Shown in pieces: positions 17,950-26,970 of a DNA stretch of 63,301 nucleotides (positions are counted from its first letter, which is position 1; every line of letters starts with the position of its first letter). Origin of the DNA: Parafrankia sp. EUN1f (GTDB lineage: Bacteria > Actinomycetota > Actinomycetes > Frankiales > Frankiaceae). The notes beneath the pieces were generated by a model. The model was not told where the DNA came from. It did no database searches and worked only from the letters and a program-made list of their open reading frames with translations. The translations under genes and the position numbers were made by a program. The stretch spans positions 1 to 63,301 of the forward strand of contig NZ_ADGX01000043.1 in NCBI RefSeq assembly GCF_000177675.1, given 5' to 3'.

Positions 17950-19236
17950 ATGGACGGTGCGTGGTCCCGGAACGGCGATGGCTCCCAGCACCCCGCGGGC
18001 GGTGCGCGTGGTGAAGGTGAGACCGGCGAGGCGGAGTGGGCCGAGTACGATTTCTTCGTCTCCTACCACGCCACCGATCGGCGTTGGGCGTCCTGGGTTG
18101 CCTGGATCCTGGAGGATGCGGGTTACCGTGTGGTCCTGCAAGCCTGGGACTTCACTCCCGGAATGCGGTGGGCCTCGTTCCTGGAAAAGGCCGTGAGGAG
18201 TTCTGAGCGCGTTATTTGCCTGCTGTCGGATGCCTACCTGGCCTGGGCCTACGCGAAGCAGCAGTGGGAAGACGCCTATGTTGCCGATCCAGACGGCTTC
18301 GAGCGAAAACTTTTACCGATAAGGGTGGCGGACTGTTCCCGCCCGGGGATGCTCAACAAAATTCAGGCCTTTGATCTTTTCGGGCTGGCGGACGAGCGTG
18401 AGGCTCGGGACATCCTGCTTCAGGAGGTCCGGAATGCCCTGAGCGGCCGGGCGAAGCCCGCGACGAAGCCACCGTTTCCGGGAGCAAGGGCGACAGATCC
18501 GGAGCAACCGGCCTGGACGTCCACGCCCGCATCGAAGCCGGGCGCCTCGCTGCTGCCGGGCGAGCCGTTGGCCACCATGCCGAACTACCCGGTGATACTG
18601 CGTGACGGCCGACGCATAGAGCTCGACCTGGAGCGCCTGCGGCAGGCCTGCGCGGAGGTGATCGAGGCCGGGAACATCCGGGCCGCGGTCGATCTCGTGT
18701 ACCTGGCCGACCAGAACTATCACACCATCGAGACTTCGCCGGATACCAAGGCGCATGTTGTCGAGGTCAAGAAGAAGTTCCAGGCCGAGCTGTTGCAGCT
18801 TGATGTCTCGCATGTGCAGCGCAAAAATCTGATAGTACCTCTGGAGAACATGACCGAGGGTCTGGGTGCGATGTTCGCCGACCTTCCCATCGAATTCGTT
18901 CTGCATGACACCCGTGACCCACTCCACTCGGTCTGCGCGATCCGGAACCCCATCACGGGGCGGCGAAAGGGTTCACCGGCGAGCAATATCGCTCTTGAGC
19001 AAATCAGGGGAAAGGGGCGGTCGCTCCCTCCCGTCTACAAGGTCCGTCTCCCGGACGGAAGTCTGTTGAAATGTTCGACGATTTCTTTTCGTCACAGAGT
19101 CTTCGGCCTGATCGCTCTGCTCTGCGTCAACATCGACATCGAACGATTCCAGCCGCAGGCGCCAGGTGTCGCCAGCCTGCTGGAGGCGCTGACCAGAGTG
19201 TCCGGCGAACTTGTCGACGAGACTTTCTTCGACTAG
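17950..19236 (+). CDS. TIR-domain protein fused to a YheO-like PAS domain
   Basis: A 428-residue protein; the ATG at 17950 has no clear ribosome binding site. Residues about 32-165 form a TIR domain of the TIR_2 class: YDFFVSYHATDRRWASWVAWIL, GYRVVLQAWDF, CLLSDAYL, RKLLPIRVADC, FDLFGL. A Pro/Ala-rich linker (170-210) and a helical segment (211-290) follow. Residues about 293-400 match the YheO-like PAS domain (PAS_6) normally found in YheO/DUF2093-type HTH regulators: EFVLHDTRDPLHSVCAIRNPITGRRKGS, then CSTISFR and GLIALLCVNIDIERF. In TIR NADases the catalytic Glu should fall where this protein has Q105 (AKQQW), compared with E90 (SAAEW) in the other TIR gene here. It may therefore be catalytically altered or a signalling scaffold. 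Domain fusion is seen; function is inference. Confidence 0.85.
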   Translation: MDGAWSRNGDGSQHPAGGARGEGETGEAEWAEYDFFVSYHATDRRWASWVAWILEDAGYRVVLQAWDFTPGMRWASFLEKAVRSSERVICLLSDAYLAWAYAKQQWEDAYVADPDGFERKLLPIRVADCSRPGMLNKIQAFDLFGLADEREARDILLQEVRNALSGRAKPATKPPFPGARATDPEQPAWTSTPASKPGASLLPGEPLATMPNYPVILRDGRRIELDLERLRQACAEVIEAGNIRAAVDLVYLADQNYHTIETSPDTKAHVVEVKKKFQAELLQLDVSHVQRKNLIVPLENMTEGLGAMFADLPIEFVLHDTRDPLHSVCAIRNPITGRRKGSPASNIALEQIRGKGRSLPPVYKVRLPDGSLLKCSTISFRHRVFGLIALLCVNIDIERFQPQAPGVASLLEALTRVSGELVDETFFD

Positions 19237-19284
19237 GCCGCGGTTTTCGAGAGGCCTGTTGACCTGTTCGTCGCCCCGCTGCCA

Positions 19285-22200
19285 TCACGAGGATGGGGCG
19301 CGTGCAAGCTGCTCAAACAGCGCGTGCGCGTCGCGGGCGACGCCGGCCATGCCGCGCCGCGAGGCCTGTTCGGCGAGGTCCCGAAGGCCGGCCTCGTCGA
19401 CGGGTTCGCCGCACCGGTGGGCGAGCTGGGCGGCTACCAGCCGCGTGTGCAACAGCGCACCCACCCCTCGTGATCGAGTGGCGACCTCCAGTGCGGTCCG
19501 TAGGTGTGCACGGGCGGCTGGGATGTCACCGGTGAGCTCGGCGAGTCGGGCCAGGCCCAGCGCGACCGGGCCGGCCATCCCGCACTGGCCCAGGTTGGCG
19601 ATGTTGCCGGCGATCGGTGCCAACCGCGTGGTCAGCGTCTCGGCATGCTCCCGCAGCCCGCGGTCGGCGACGGCGTGGGCCAGCAGCGTCAGGCGTGCAT
19701 GGGTCGTCCAGGTCACCGGCCCGGTCTCGGTGACCGCCGCGGCGAGGAGCTCGTCGGCAGCCGGGTCGTCCCGCGCGGCGGCGATGACCGCGGCGGCCCA
19801 CGGCGGGAGCGGAGCGCCGGAGACCCGGTCATCCGGCTCGTGCAGCCGGCCCTGCTCCCAGCGCAGGGCCAGCCGGGCGAAGTCGTAGGCGCCGCTCTGG
19901 TAGAGCTCCGTCTCCCCGTGCAACGCGAACGCCTGGTCGTAGGTCCGCTCCGCGGCGGCCAGATCGCTGTCATGCCAGAGCGCGAGGGAGCCCTGCGCCC
20001 ACCGGAACTGCACCCGGGTGGCCGGGAGCCGGAGCAGGTCACTGCCGACCGCCCCGAGCCGCGCCTGCTCGGCGGCCGACGGGTCACCTAGTGTGATCTT
20101 TGCGAGGTAGCCCAGCCCGTGCGCGATGACCTGGTCGATCTGGGCGGATGAGTGGGGTACCTCCGCCAGCCGGGTGAGCAGCGCGACGGACTCGGTGGCC
20201 CGTTCGGCGATGCCGGAGAACGCGAGTGCACGGCCGAGCAGGGCGTCCGCGAGGCACTCGTCGTCGCCGAGGCGCTCGGCGAGCTCGATCGCCCGGCGGC
20301 TGAGCCGGTCGGGAACGGAGCTGTCCGGGTCGTAGGTGCTACCGACCGCGAGGGCCGCCAGAACGCGGATGTGCGCCGCCGGATCAGCGGTGACCAGCGT
20401 CTCCAGGCCGGCCAGGCGGGCCAGCAGCGGCGCCGGGTCGTCGCCGTAGGCGGGCCAGGGCCAGCACCCGGTGGTCCGCAGCAGCGCGCTGGCCAGGCGG
20501 CCGGCGGAGTCGAGCCGCCCGCGGCGCACCGCGTCGAGCAGGCCGGCGTCGATCAGGTCGAGCAGCGTCTGGCCGCGACCGTGCCGCGCGAGCGCATGCA
20601 CCTGGGCGACCAGCAGTTCGTCCCGGTCGACGTCGAGATCGCGCGGGCTTTGGTCGACGATGGCGAGTGCTTGGCCCCACCAGCGCGCGGCCGCCTCCGA
20701 CTGCCAGCGCCGTTCCGCGTCGAGCGCGGCGGCCCGGCAGGCGGCGAGGACGTCCGGGGCCTGGGCCAGTGGCCAGGCGGCCACGAGATGCGCGGCCCGG
20801 CGGCTGAGCGTCTCGCCGCCCTCGGCCGGGTCGAGGGCCTCGGCGATCCGCAGGTGCAGCCGCTGGCGGCGCAGGCTGGAGAGCCCGGCGACGACCTCGT
20901 CGCGCAGCAGCGCATGCGCGAACATGTACCGGCCGGTGCCGGCGGCCGGCACGATCACATGCTCGTCCGAGGCCTCGTCCAGCATGTCGGCGAGCACGTC
21001 GGGGTCCAGCCGGGTCACGGCGCGCAGCAGGCCGATGTCCAGCGTGTCGCCGATGAGCGCGGCGGCGCGCAGCACCTGCAGCACCGCCGGGTCCAGGCCG
21101 GCGAGGCGCTGCCCGAGCACCGACCGCACCGCGAGCGGAATCGTGCCCTCGGCCCGCTCCCGCGCGGGCAGGCGGGCGTACTCGCAGACGAAGAACGGGT
21201 TCCCGCCGGTCCGCTCGGCGAGCTCGGCGGCCTCGGCGGCGCCGATCTCCTGGCCGCTGACCCGGCACGCGAGCTCCACCACCTCGGCCCTGGTCAGCGG
21301 TGGGACGGCGAGCCGGCGCGAGCCGTGCCGGCGGGCCGCCGCGGCGAGCAGCCGGTCGAGTGCGGGCCTGCCGGCGACGTCCCGTGCCGTGACGACCATG
21401 CTGATCCCCGGGCGCGGGCCGGCGTCGGCGAGATGGGCCAACAGCCGCAGGGACGCCGGGTCCGCCCAGTGGACATCCTCGATGACAAGCAGCAGCGGGC
21501 TGGTCCGAGCCGCGGCGGTCAGGGCTTCGATGACACGGTCGTAGACGACGAAGCGAGCGGCGTCCGCGTCGACACCGCTCGGCGGGGTCAGGACGTCGTC
21601 CGGCTCCGCGCCGAGCTCGCGCAGCAGCTGGCGGGCCGGCCACCACGGAGGAAGCGCCTCGTCGTCGGGGCATCCGGTCCGCACGGGACGTCCGCCGGCC
21701 CGCCGCCAGATCACGGCGGCCTCGTGCGCCAGGCGGCTCTTGCCGATGCCGGCTGGTCCGGTGAGGACGATCCAGCGACCGTCCCCGGCCACCGCCTCGC
21801 CGAGGGCGGAGTGCAGGGCGGAGATCTCATGCTCCCGGCCGACCAGGTCCGCCCGCGCGCCGGAAGCCGTGGTGGTGGTGGTCGTCGCTGCCGCTGCCGC
21901 TGCGGTTGGTGTTGATGTCGGTGTTGGCGTGGTCGGCGTGATCACGGTCGGCGCGGTCGCGGTCGCGGTCGGCGCGGTCGCGATCGTGGTCACGAATGCG
22001 GTCGGTGCGGTCGGTGCCTGGCCGGGCCAGAAATCGAGGGCGGGGTCCTGGCGGAGGATGGCGCCCTGCAGGTCACGCAGGGCCGGGCTGACATCCAGGC
22101 CGAGATCCTCGTCCAGCCGGCGAGCGTGCTCGCCGAACGCCTCCAGTGCCTCCGCAGGCCGCCCGGCCCGGTAGAGAGCGATCATGCGTAGCCGACAGGC

Positions 22201-22797
22201 ACCCTCCGAACCGGGGGTGTCGAGCAGCAGCTGGCGCGATCGTGGCACGGCCGCGGCCACCCGGCCCAGGCCGAGCAGTGCCACCACCGCGTTCTGCTCG
22301 CACTGCGACCAGCGCTCCGCGACCGTGTCCGCCGAGCGCCGGACCCACGGCTCGTCGGCGAACTCGGCGAGAAGCGGACCCCGGCGCAGTGCGGTGGCAC
22401 GGTCGGCGGCCTCCAGCGCACGCTGCCAGTCGCCGGCGTCGACGGCGGCCTGCGCCTGGCCACAGGCCCGCTCGAACAGCCGCAGGTCCACCTCGTCCGC
22501 GGGGACGTCCATCAGATAGCCGGGCGTGCGGCGCACGATGGGTGAGGTGGCGTGCTCGTCGTCCCGCAACAGCCGCCGCAGGTTCGAGACGTGGGCCTGC
22601 AGGCTCGCGAGCATGCTCGGCGGGTGATCGTCTCCCCAGGCCGCGTCGGCCAGGCGGTCCACGGAGACCACCCGGCCGGCGTTCAGCAACAGCGCGGCGA
22701 GGACCGCCCGCTGCTTGGGCCCGCCGAACGAGACCGGGTCACCCTCGCGGATGACCTCGATCGGCCCGAACAGGCGGTAGGACGGCACAAGCCTCAT
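19285..22797 (-). CDS. AfsR/SARP-type regulator with BTAD and AAA/STAND ATPase domains
   Basis: A giant transcriptional regulator of about 1,170 residues. The N-terminus is an OmpR-like winged helix (YRLFGPIEVIREGDPVSFGGPKQRAVLAALLLNAGRVVSVDRLADAAWG, LRRLLRDD, RTPGYLMDVPADEVDLRLFERA). A bacterial transcriptional activation domain follows (residues about 100-250, ending SPALRDLQGAILRQDP). After a Thr/Ala/Pro-repeat linker (about 270-320) comes an ATPase with Walker A GPAGIGKSRLAHEA (near 345), Walker B LLLVIEDVHWADPASLRLL, and a long alpha-helical TPR-like C-terminus. The start is taken at ATG 22797, though GTG 22818 is possible. It follows an FAD oxidase gene in the same direction, separated by a repeat array, and may regulate that gene or a pathway elsewhere. 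Confidence 0.9.
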   Translation of the reverse strand: MRLVPSYRLFGPIEVIREGDPVSFGGPKQRAVLAALLLNAGRVVSVDRLADAAWGDDHPPSMLASLQAHVSNLRRLLRDDEHATSPIVRRTPGYLMDVPADEVDLRLFERACGQAQAAVDAGDWQRALEAADRATALRRGPLLAEFADEPWVRRSADTVAERWSQCEQNAVVALLGLGRVAAAVPRSRQLLLDTPGSEGACRLRMIALYRAGRPAEALEAFGEHARRLDEDLGLDVSPALRDLQGAILRQDPALDFWPGQAPTAPTAFVTTIATAPTATATAPTVITPTTPTPTSTPTAAAAAATTTTTTASGARADLVGREHEISALHSALGEAVAGDGRWIVLTGPAGIGKSRLAHEAAVIWRRAGGRPVRTGCPDDEALPPWWPARQLLRELGAEPDDVLTPPSGVDADAARFVVYDRVIEALTAAARTSPLLLVIEDVHWADPASLRLLAHLADAGPRPGISMVVTARDVAGRPALDRLLAAAARRHGSRRLAVPPLTRAEVVELACRVSGQEIGAAEAAELAERTGGNPFFVCEYARLPARERAEGTIPLAVRSVLGQRLAGLDPAVLQVLRAAALIGDTLDIGLLRAVTRLDPDVLADMLDEASDEHVIVPAAGTGRYMFAHALLRDEVVAGLSSLRRQRLHLRIAEALDPAEGGETLSRRAAHLVAAWPLAQAPDVLAACRAAALDAERRWQSEAAARWWGQALAIVDQSPRDLDVDRDELLVAQVHALARHGRGQTLLDLIDAGLLDAVRRGRLDSAGRLASALLRTTGCWPWPAYGDDPAPLLARLAGLETLVTADPAAHIRVLAALAVGSTYDPDSSVPDRLSRRAIELAERLGDDECLADALLGRALAFSGIAERATESVALLTRLAEVPHSSAQIDQVIAHGLGYLAKITLGDPSAAEQARLGAVGSDLLRLPATRVQFRWAQGSLALWHDSDLAAAERTYDQAFALHGETELYQSGAYDFARLALRWEQGRLHEPDDRVSGAPLPPWAAAVIAAARDDPAADELLAAAVTETGPVTWTTHARLTLLAHAVADRGLREHAETLTTRLAPIAGNIANLGQCGMAGPVALGLARLAELTGDIPAARAHLRTALEVATRSRGVGALLHTRLVAAQLAHRCGEPVDEAGLRDLAEQASRRGMAGVARDAHALFEQLARAPSS

Positions 22798-22835
22798 GAT
22801 GCCGCCGACCCAGGTCACCGGCGGTGGATTGACCA

Positions 22836-22922
22836 GTCGGCTTCAGGACGGCCGGTCGGCTTCAGGACTGCCCGCCGGTCGGTCGGCCTGAGGACTGCCC
22901 GCCGGCCTGTCGGGCTCAGGAC
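22836..22922. repeat. four direct repeats of GTCGGCYTSAGGAC upstream of the AfsR-type gene
   Basis: The 14-base core GTCGGCTTCAGGAC starts at 22836, 22855, 22882 (GTCGGCCTGAGGAC) and 22909 (GTCGGGCTCAGGAC); the last three are spaced 27 bases apart. The array fills the gap between the oxidase stop codon and the regulator start. Its place suggests either SARP-type operator repeats or a slippage-born array. Confidence 0.7.
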
Positions 22923-24379
22923 TGGACCAGCCCCGCGGCGGCGCGGACCGCGTGGGAGGCGACCATGCGCGCATGCGGGTCGTAGCTCGCGGTGAGGGTG
23001 GCGAGCCGGGCCAGCGTCGCCGGGTCGTACTGACGGGCGACGATCGCGGGGTTCGAGCTGGCACCGAAGTTCGGCGTCGAGCCACCGTCAGACCACGGGG
23101 CGACGGCGGCGATGACCGCGGCGGCGTGTCCCGCGGTGGCCTCGATGATCGGCGGCGCGGCGATGCCGATGGTCAGCAGCGAGTAGGCGGCATCCCGGTG
23201 GCAGACGGCACTCGGCTCCCGCGGCGGGCGCGCGAACGCGCCGCCGAGCAGCCGCAGCTCCACGATCACCAGGGGGGACTCGGCCTGCGGGCCGGCCAGC
23301 GTCAGCAGCGTCTGCACCGCCTGCTCCGGCAGCTCCCGCAACAGCACCCCACGCTCGTGGGTGGGCATCGGGTCGACAGGGTCGGAGTGGATCATTCCGA
23401 GGGCGTTGAAAGGGAGCACGTCCAGCCCACCGAAGATCACCGGTGCGACCTCACGCATCGCCTCGGCCACCCGGGAGCCCTCGGCCGGGTCACCGACCCA
23501 GGCGAAGCGGACGGCGACGGTGCACCGGCCCGCCAGCGGCGGGGGCACCGCCGGCATCGCCGGAAGGCGGAGAATCGCCAGCGACGTGGACGCCTGCTCC
23601 GGCAGCGAGGCCGTCCAGGCCCGCCACGCCTGGACGATCCGCTCCGTGTCGGCGCCGTCGAAGTAGAGGCAGCCACCGTAGATCTGCGGGACGTCCAGCA
23701 GCTCGAACTCGACGGCGGTGACCACGCCGAGCGCGCCCTTGCCGCCGCGCAGCGCCCAGAACAGGGAGGTGTTCTCCGTCGCGGTGGCCCGGCGCAGCTC
23801 ACCGTCACCGGTGACGACGTCGAAGGCGGTCACCAGATCATTGGCGAAGCCGAAGCTGCGGCCCACCGGCGAGAGCCCGCCGCCGGTGAGGTAGCCGACG
23901 ACTCCGACGTTCGGGGAGGAGCCGGCCAGCGCGCCGAACCCGTGCCCGGCGGCCGCGTCGAGGACCTGCTGCCAGCGCACGCCGGCGCCGACCCGGATCC
24001 GTCGGGTGACCGGGTTGATGACGATCTCGAGCAGGCGGCCGGTGTGCACGAGCAGCGTGGGGCGGCTCCGGTCGAGCAGCTCGAGTGCGCCGTGCCCGGT
24101 GGATCGCACCTCGATGTTCAGGTCGTGCGTGTTGGCGAAGAGGACGGCGGCGACCACATCGGCCGCGTCGGCGGCGACGACGACCGCCGCCGGCGTTGAC
24201 ACGACCGCGACGTTCCACGGCGTGGCGGCCTGGGTGTAGGCCTCGCTGCCGGGCAGGGCGACCTCCCCGCGGACCACGGCCGCGAGGTCGGCGAAGGGCA
24301 GTGCCGGGGCCAGGCCCTCGGCCGCGTCGTGAACGCGGGGCAGGTCGTGGGACGAGTAGTCGGGCGTGAGAGTGGACAT
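22916..24379 (-). CDS. FAD-linked oxidase, berberine-bridge-enzyme-like
   Basis: A 487-residue flavoprotein oxidoreductase. The ATG at 24379 follows GGAGA. The N-terminal FAD_binding_4 fold has PWNVAVVSTPAAVVVAADAADVVAAVLFANTHDLNIEVRSTGHG, RRIRVGAGVRWQQVLDAAAGHG, then SSPNVGVVGYLTGGGLSPVGRSFG and LFWALRGGKGALGVVTAVEF. The C-terminal part holds the substrate domain and ends near SNPAIVARQYDPATLARLATLTASYDP, the BBE-like tail (usually Y-x-x-N-x-x-R-L). There is no secretion signal. Secondary-metabolite oxidation or sugar oxidation is typical of the family. The substrate cannot be told. Confidence 0.9.
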   Translation of the reverse strand: MSTLTPDYSSHDLPRVHDAAEGLAPALPFADLAAVVRGEVALPGSEAYTQAATPWNVAVVSTPAAVVVAADAADVVAAVLFANTHDLNIEVRSTGHGALELLDRSRPTLLVHTGRLLEIVINPVTRRIRVGAGVRWQQVLDAAAGHGFGALAGSSPNVGVVGYLTGGGLSPVGRSFGFANDLVTAFDVVTGDGELRRATATENTSLFWALRGGKGALGVVTAVEFELLDVPQIYGGCLYFDGADTERIVQAWRAWTASLPEQASTSLAILRLPAMPAVPPPLAGRCTVAVRFAWVGDPAEGSRVAEAMREVAPVIFGGLDVLPFNALGMIHSDPVDPMPTHERGVLLRELPEQAVQTLLTLAGPQAESPLVIVELRLLGGAFARPPREPSAVCHRDAAYSLLTIGIAAPPIIEATAGHAAAVIAAVAPWSDGGSTPNFGASSNPAIVARQYDPATLARLATLTASYDPHARMVASHAVRAAAGLVQS

Positions 24380-24734
24380 GACGTCTCCGTCTGACGGTGG
24401 GTGCCGGGCTGGACGGGATCAGCGTGTGGTCCGGCGCTTGGGCCTTTCCTGCGGCCGCCTGAGATGCGCTTGCGGCCAGCCGAGGCGGTGCTTGCGGCCG
24501 GCCGCCACGCCACTTGCGACCGGCCAGGGTGGCGATTGCCGCTGGCCGCTCCGCCGCCCGTTGCCGCAGGTCAAGCGATTTTGACGTCAAAGTCAATAAG
24601 TGTTAGCGTGAGGCAACATCGAAAATGATGTTCTGGGGTGGGCGCATCCATCCCACGGAGGCCTCGCCGGGGGAGTCCTGTGACTGCCTCACGGCGTCGA
24701 GCCGGTGCTGGTCAGCCGGCGTACGGAGGTAGTC
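24380..24734. promoter_or_regulatory. divergent control region with perfect TTTGACGTCAAA operator-like dyad
   Basis: A 355-base region between the divergent oxidase and amidohydrolase genes. It has several GCTTGCGGCCRGCC-like direct repeats (about 24431-24540). At 24580-24591 there is the perfect 12-base palindrome TTTGACGTCAAA, extended by AGTCAATAAGTG, in an AT-rich island. TTGAC/GTCAA dyads of this kind are typical of TetR or MerR operators upstream of actinobacterial lipid-catabolism genes (general knowledge). The GGAGG at 24725 belongs to the amidohydrolase. Confidence 0.6.
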
Positions 24735-25937
24735 ATGCCCAGGTCGGACGTCGACTTCCCTGTCTTCGACGCGGATAACCACATGTACGAGACAGTGGAT
24801 GCCTTCACGAAGTACCTGCCAAAGGAACACGAAGGCCTGATCAAGTACGTGCAGGTGAACGGGCGCGACAAGATCGCGGTGCGCGGAGTGATCTCCGAGT
24901 ACATCCCGAACCCGACGTTCAACGTCGTGGCTCGCCCGGGCGCCTGGGAGGACTACTTCAAGAACGGCAACCCCGACGGCAAGTCCACCCGCGAGCTGAT
25001 GGGCAAGCCGATCCGGTCGCCCGAGGCGTTCTTCGCCCCCGAGCCCCGCCTCAAGCTGATGGACGAGCTCGGTCTCGACCGCGCGATCATGTGGCCGACG
25101 CTGGCGAGCCTGCTGGAGGACCGGCTGCGGGACGACCCGCGGGCCACCCACATCGTCGTCCACGCGCTGAACCAGTGGATGCACGAGCAGTGGACCTTCA
25201 ACTACGAGAACCGCATCTTCGCGACTCCCGTGATCACGCTGCCGATCGTCAGTGAGGCGATCAAGGAGCTTGAGTGGATCGTCGAGCGGGGTGCGAAGAT
25301 CATCCTGATCCGTCCGGCGCCGGTGCCCGGCTTCGAGGGCTTCCGCTCGTTCGCGCTGCCGGAGTTCGACCCGTTCTGGAAGAAGGTCGTCGAGGCGGAC
25401 ATCACCGTCGGCCTGCACTCGTCCGACGACGGCCTGACCCGGTACTACAACATGTGGGAGGGCCGGCAGGACGGTGAGCACCTGCCGTTCGCCACGCCGA
25501 CCGCCTTCACCGACATCATGCACAAGCAGCATCGGGGCATCTTCGACACGGTGACCTCGCTGATCGGGCACGGGCTGCTCACGCGCTTCCCGGAGCTGCG
25601 GATCCTGCCGGTCGAGAACGGGTCGGGCTGGGTCCGCCCGTTCATCGAGGCCGCCGGCGAGTCCTACGCCAAGAGCCCCAAGCTCTACGACGAGGACCCG
25701 ATCGAGGTGCTCAAGCGCAACATCTGGATCCACCCGTTCTTCGAGGAGAACACGAAGTACCTCATCGACCTCGTCGGCGTCGACCGGGTCGTGTTCGGAT
25801 CCGACTACCCGCACGCCGAGGGCCTGTCCGACCCGCTCTCCTACATGGACGACCTTGAAGGCCTGTCCAGGGAGGACAAGGCGAAGGTGATGGGCGGCAA
25901 CCTCGCCGCGGCGCTTAAGCTTCCCGCCACCGTCTGA
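24735..25937 (+). CDS. amidohydrolase-2 family metal-dependent hydrolase
   Basis: A TIM-barrel hydrolase or decarboxylase of the ACMSD/amidohydrolase_2 class, 400 residues. The ATG at 24735 has GGAGGT five bases upstream. It opens with FPVFDADNHMYETVDAF, where D-x-D-x-H is the altered form of the metal-binding H-x-H. LMDELGLDRAIMWPTLA, the GLHSS strand, the glutamate in LRILPVENGSGWVRPFIE and DRVVFGSDYPHAEGLSDPLSYM with the metal-binding Asp follow. Family members linked to lipid or aromatic catabolism in actinobacteria share this arrangement. Substrate unknown. A strong terminator follows. Confidence 0.9.
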   Translation: MPRSDVDFPVFDADNHMYETVDAFTKYLPKEHEGLIKYVQVNGRDKIAVRGVISEYIPNPTFNVVARPGAWEDYFKNGNPDGKSTRELMGKPIRSPEAFFAPEPRLKLMDELGLDRAIMWPTLASLLEDRLRDDPRATHIVVHALNQWMHEQWTFNYENRIFATPVITLPIVSEAIKELEWIVERGAKIILIRPAPVPGFEGFRSFALPEFDPFWKKVVEADITVGLHSSDDGLTRYYNMWEGRQDGEHLPFATPTAFTDIMHKQHRGIFDTVTSLIGHGLLTRFPELRILPVENGSGWVRPFIEAAGESYAKSPKLYDEDPIEVLKRNIWIHPFFEENTKYLIDLVGVDRVVFGSDYPHAEGLSDPLSYMDDLEGLSREDKAKVMGGNLAAALKLPATV

Positions 25938-25970
25938 GCAGTCGTTCCCTGAAAGCCTGTTCTCCGCAGG

Positions 25971-26019
25971 AAGCCTGCCGCCCCGGCCGGACAACGAGGT
26001 CCGCCGGGGCGGCAGGCTT
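25971..26019. terminator. 17-bp perfect hairpin, bidirectional terminator
   Basis: AAGCCTGCCGCCCCGGC (25971-25987) and GCCGGGGCGGCAGGCTT (26003-26019) are exact reverse complements around a 15-base loop, with T/A flanks on both sides (AAAGCC on the left, GCTTTTG on the right). It lies between the convergent amidohydrolase and quinone-reductase-like genes and should stop both transcripts. Confidence 0.85.
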
Positions 26020-26052
26020 TTGTCCGCCGCCCACCAGCAGGGCGCAGGCGGC

Positions 26053-26970
26053 TCAGGACGGCAGGGTCAGCACGACCTTGCCCCGGCCGTGCCCGGTCGC
26101 GACCTCGCGATGGGCGTCCGCGGCCTGCTCCAGCGGATAGGCGCGGCGCAGCTCGACCCGTAGCCGCCCCGTGACGTACAGCTCGACCAGGTCGGCGAGC
26201 CGGGCCGCTGACCGCTGGCTGCCCAGCCACCGCACGCCCAGCTCCTGGACGAGGTCGAAGGCGACGATCGTCCCGATCCGGCCCCGGTCCTCGACGAGCT
26301 CCACGGCGGCGCGCAGGCCGTCGGCACCGGCCGCGTCCAGGCTCGCGTCGACGCCGCCGGGCGCGACCGCGCGGACCCGCTCGACCAGGCCGCTGCCGTA
26401 GGCGACCGGAATCGCTCCCAGAGCGCGCAGGTAGTCGTGGTTGGCCGGGCTGGCCGTCCCGATCACCGTCGCGCCGGCGAGCCTGGCGAGTTGCACCGCC
26501 ACCGTGCCGACCGCGCCGGCGGCGGCGTGGACGAGGACCGTTTCGCCGGCGGCGACACGGAGAAGCTCGATCGCGGTGTGGGCGGTCTGCCCGGCGCCGG
26601 ACAGCCCGCCCGCGATCTCCCAGGGCAGCGCCGCCGGCCTGCGGACGATCTGGCTGGCCGGGACGACCACCTGCTCCGCGTAGCAGTTCAGGACGCGGAA
26701 CCCGAGCACCTCGGCGCCGACGGCGATGTCCGTGACGTCGGCACCGACCCCGTCGACGACTCCGGCGAACTCGTTGCCGGGCACCATCGGGCCCGACGTC
26801 GCCTCGACACCCATTGGCATCCGGCCCTGGCGGACCGACAGGTCGACGGGCTGGACCCCGGCCGCCCGCACCCGTACCCGGACCTCGCCGGCGCCGGGCA
26901 CCGGCCGGGGCAGATCCATGATCTGCAGCACCTCGGGCGGACCGGGAGCGACGAACGCGGCAGCCTTCAT
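26053..26970 (-). CDS. zinc-independent MDR / quinone-oxidoreductase-like NADP-dependent enzyme
   Basis: A 305-residue medium-chain dehydrogenase/reductase. The ATG at 26970 has GGAGAAGG upstream. MKAAAFVAPGPPEVLQIMDLPRPVPGAGEVRVRVRAAGVQPVDLSVRQGRMP is the usual start of the quinone-reductase branch. GNEFAGVVDGVGADV, then the nucleotide-binding AGETVLVHAAAGAVGTVAVQLARLAGATVIGTAS, and the C-terminal YPLEQAADAHREVATGHGRGKVVLTL follow. No structural or catalytic zinc ligands are seen. It probably reduces quinones or enones with NADPH. It converges on the amidohydrolase across a terminator and no partner gene is obvious. Confidence 0.9.
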   Translation of the reverse strand: MKAAAFVAPGPPEVLQIMDLPRPVPGAGEVRVRVRAAGVQPVDLSVRQGRMPMGVEATSGPMVPGNEFAGVVDGVGADVTDIAVGAEVLGFRVLNCYAEQVVVPASQIVRRPAALPWEIAGGLSGAGQTAHTAIELLRVAAGETVLVHAAAGAVGTVAVQLARLAGATVIGTASPANHDYLRALGAIPVAYGSGLVERVRAVAPGGVDASLDAAGADGLRAAVELVEDRGRIGTIVAFDLVQELGVRWLGSQRSAARLADLVELYVTGRLRVELRRAYPLEQAADAHREVATGHGRGKVVLTLPS

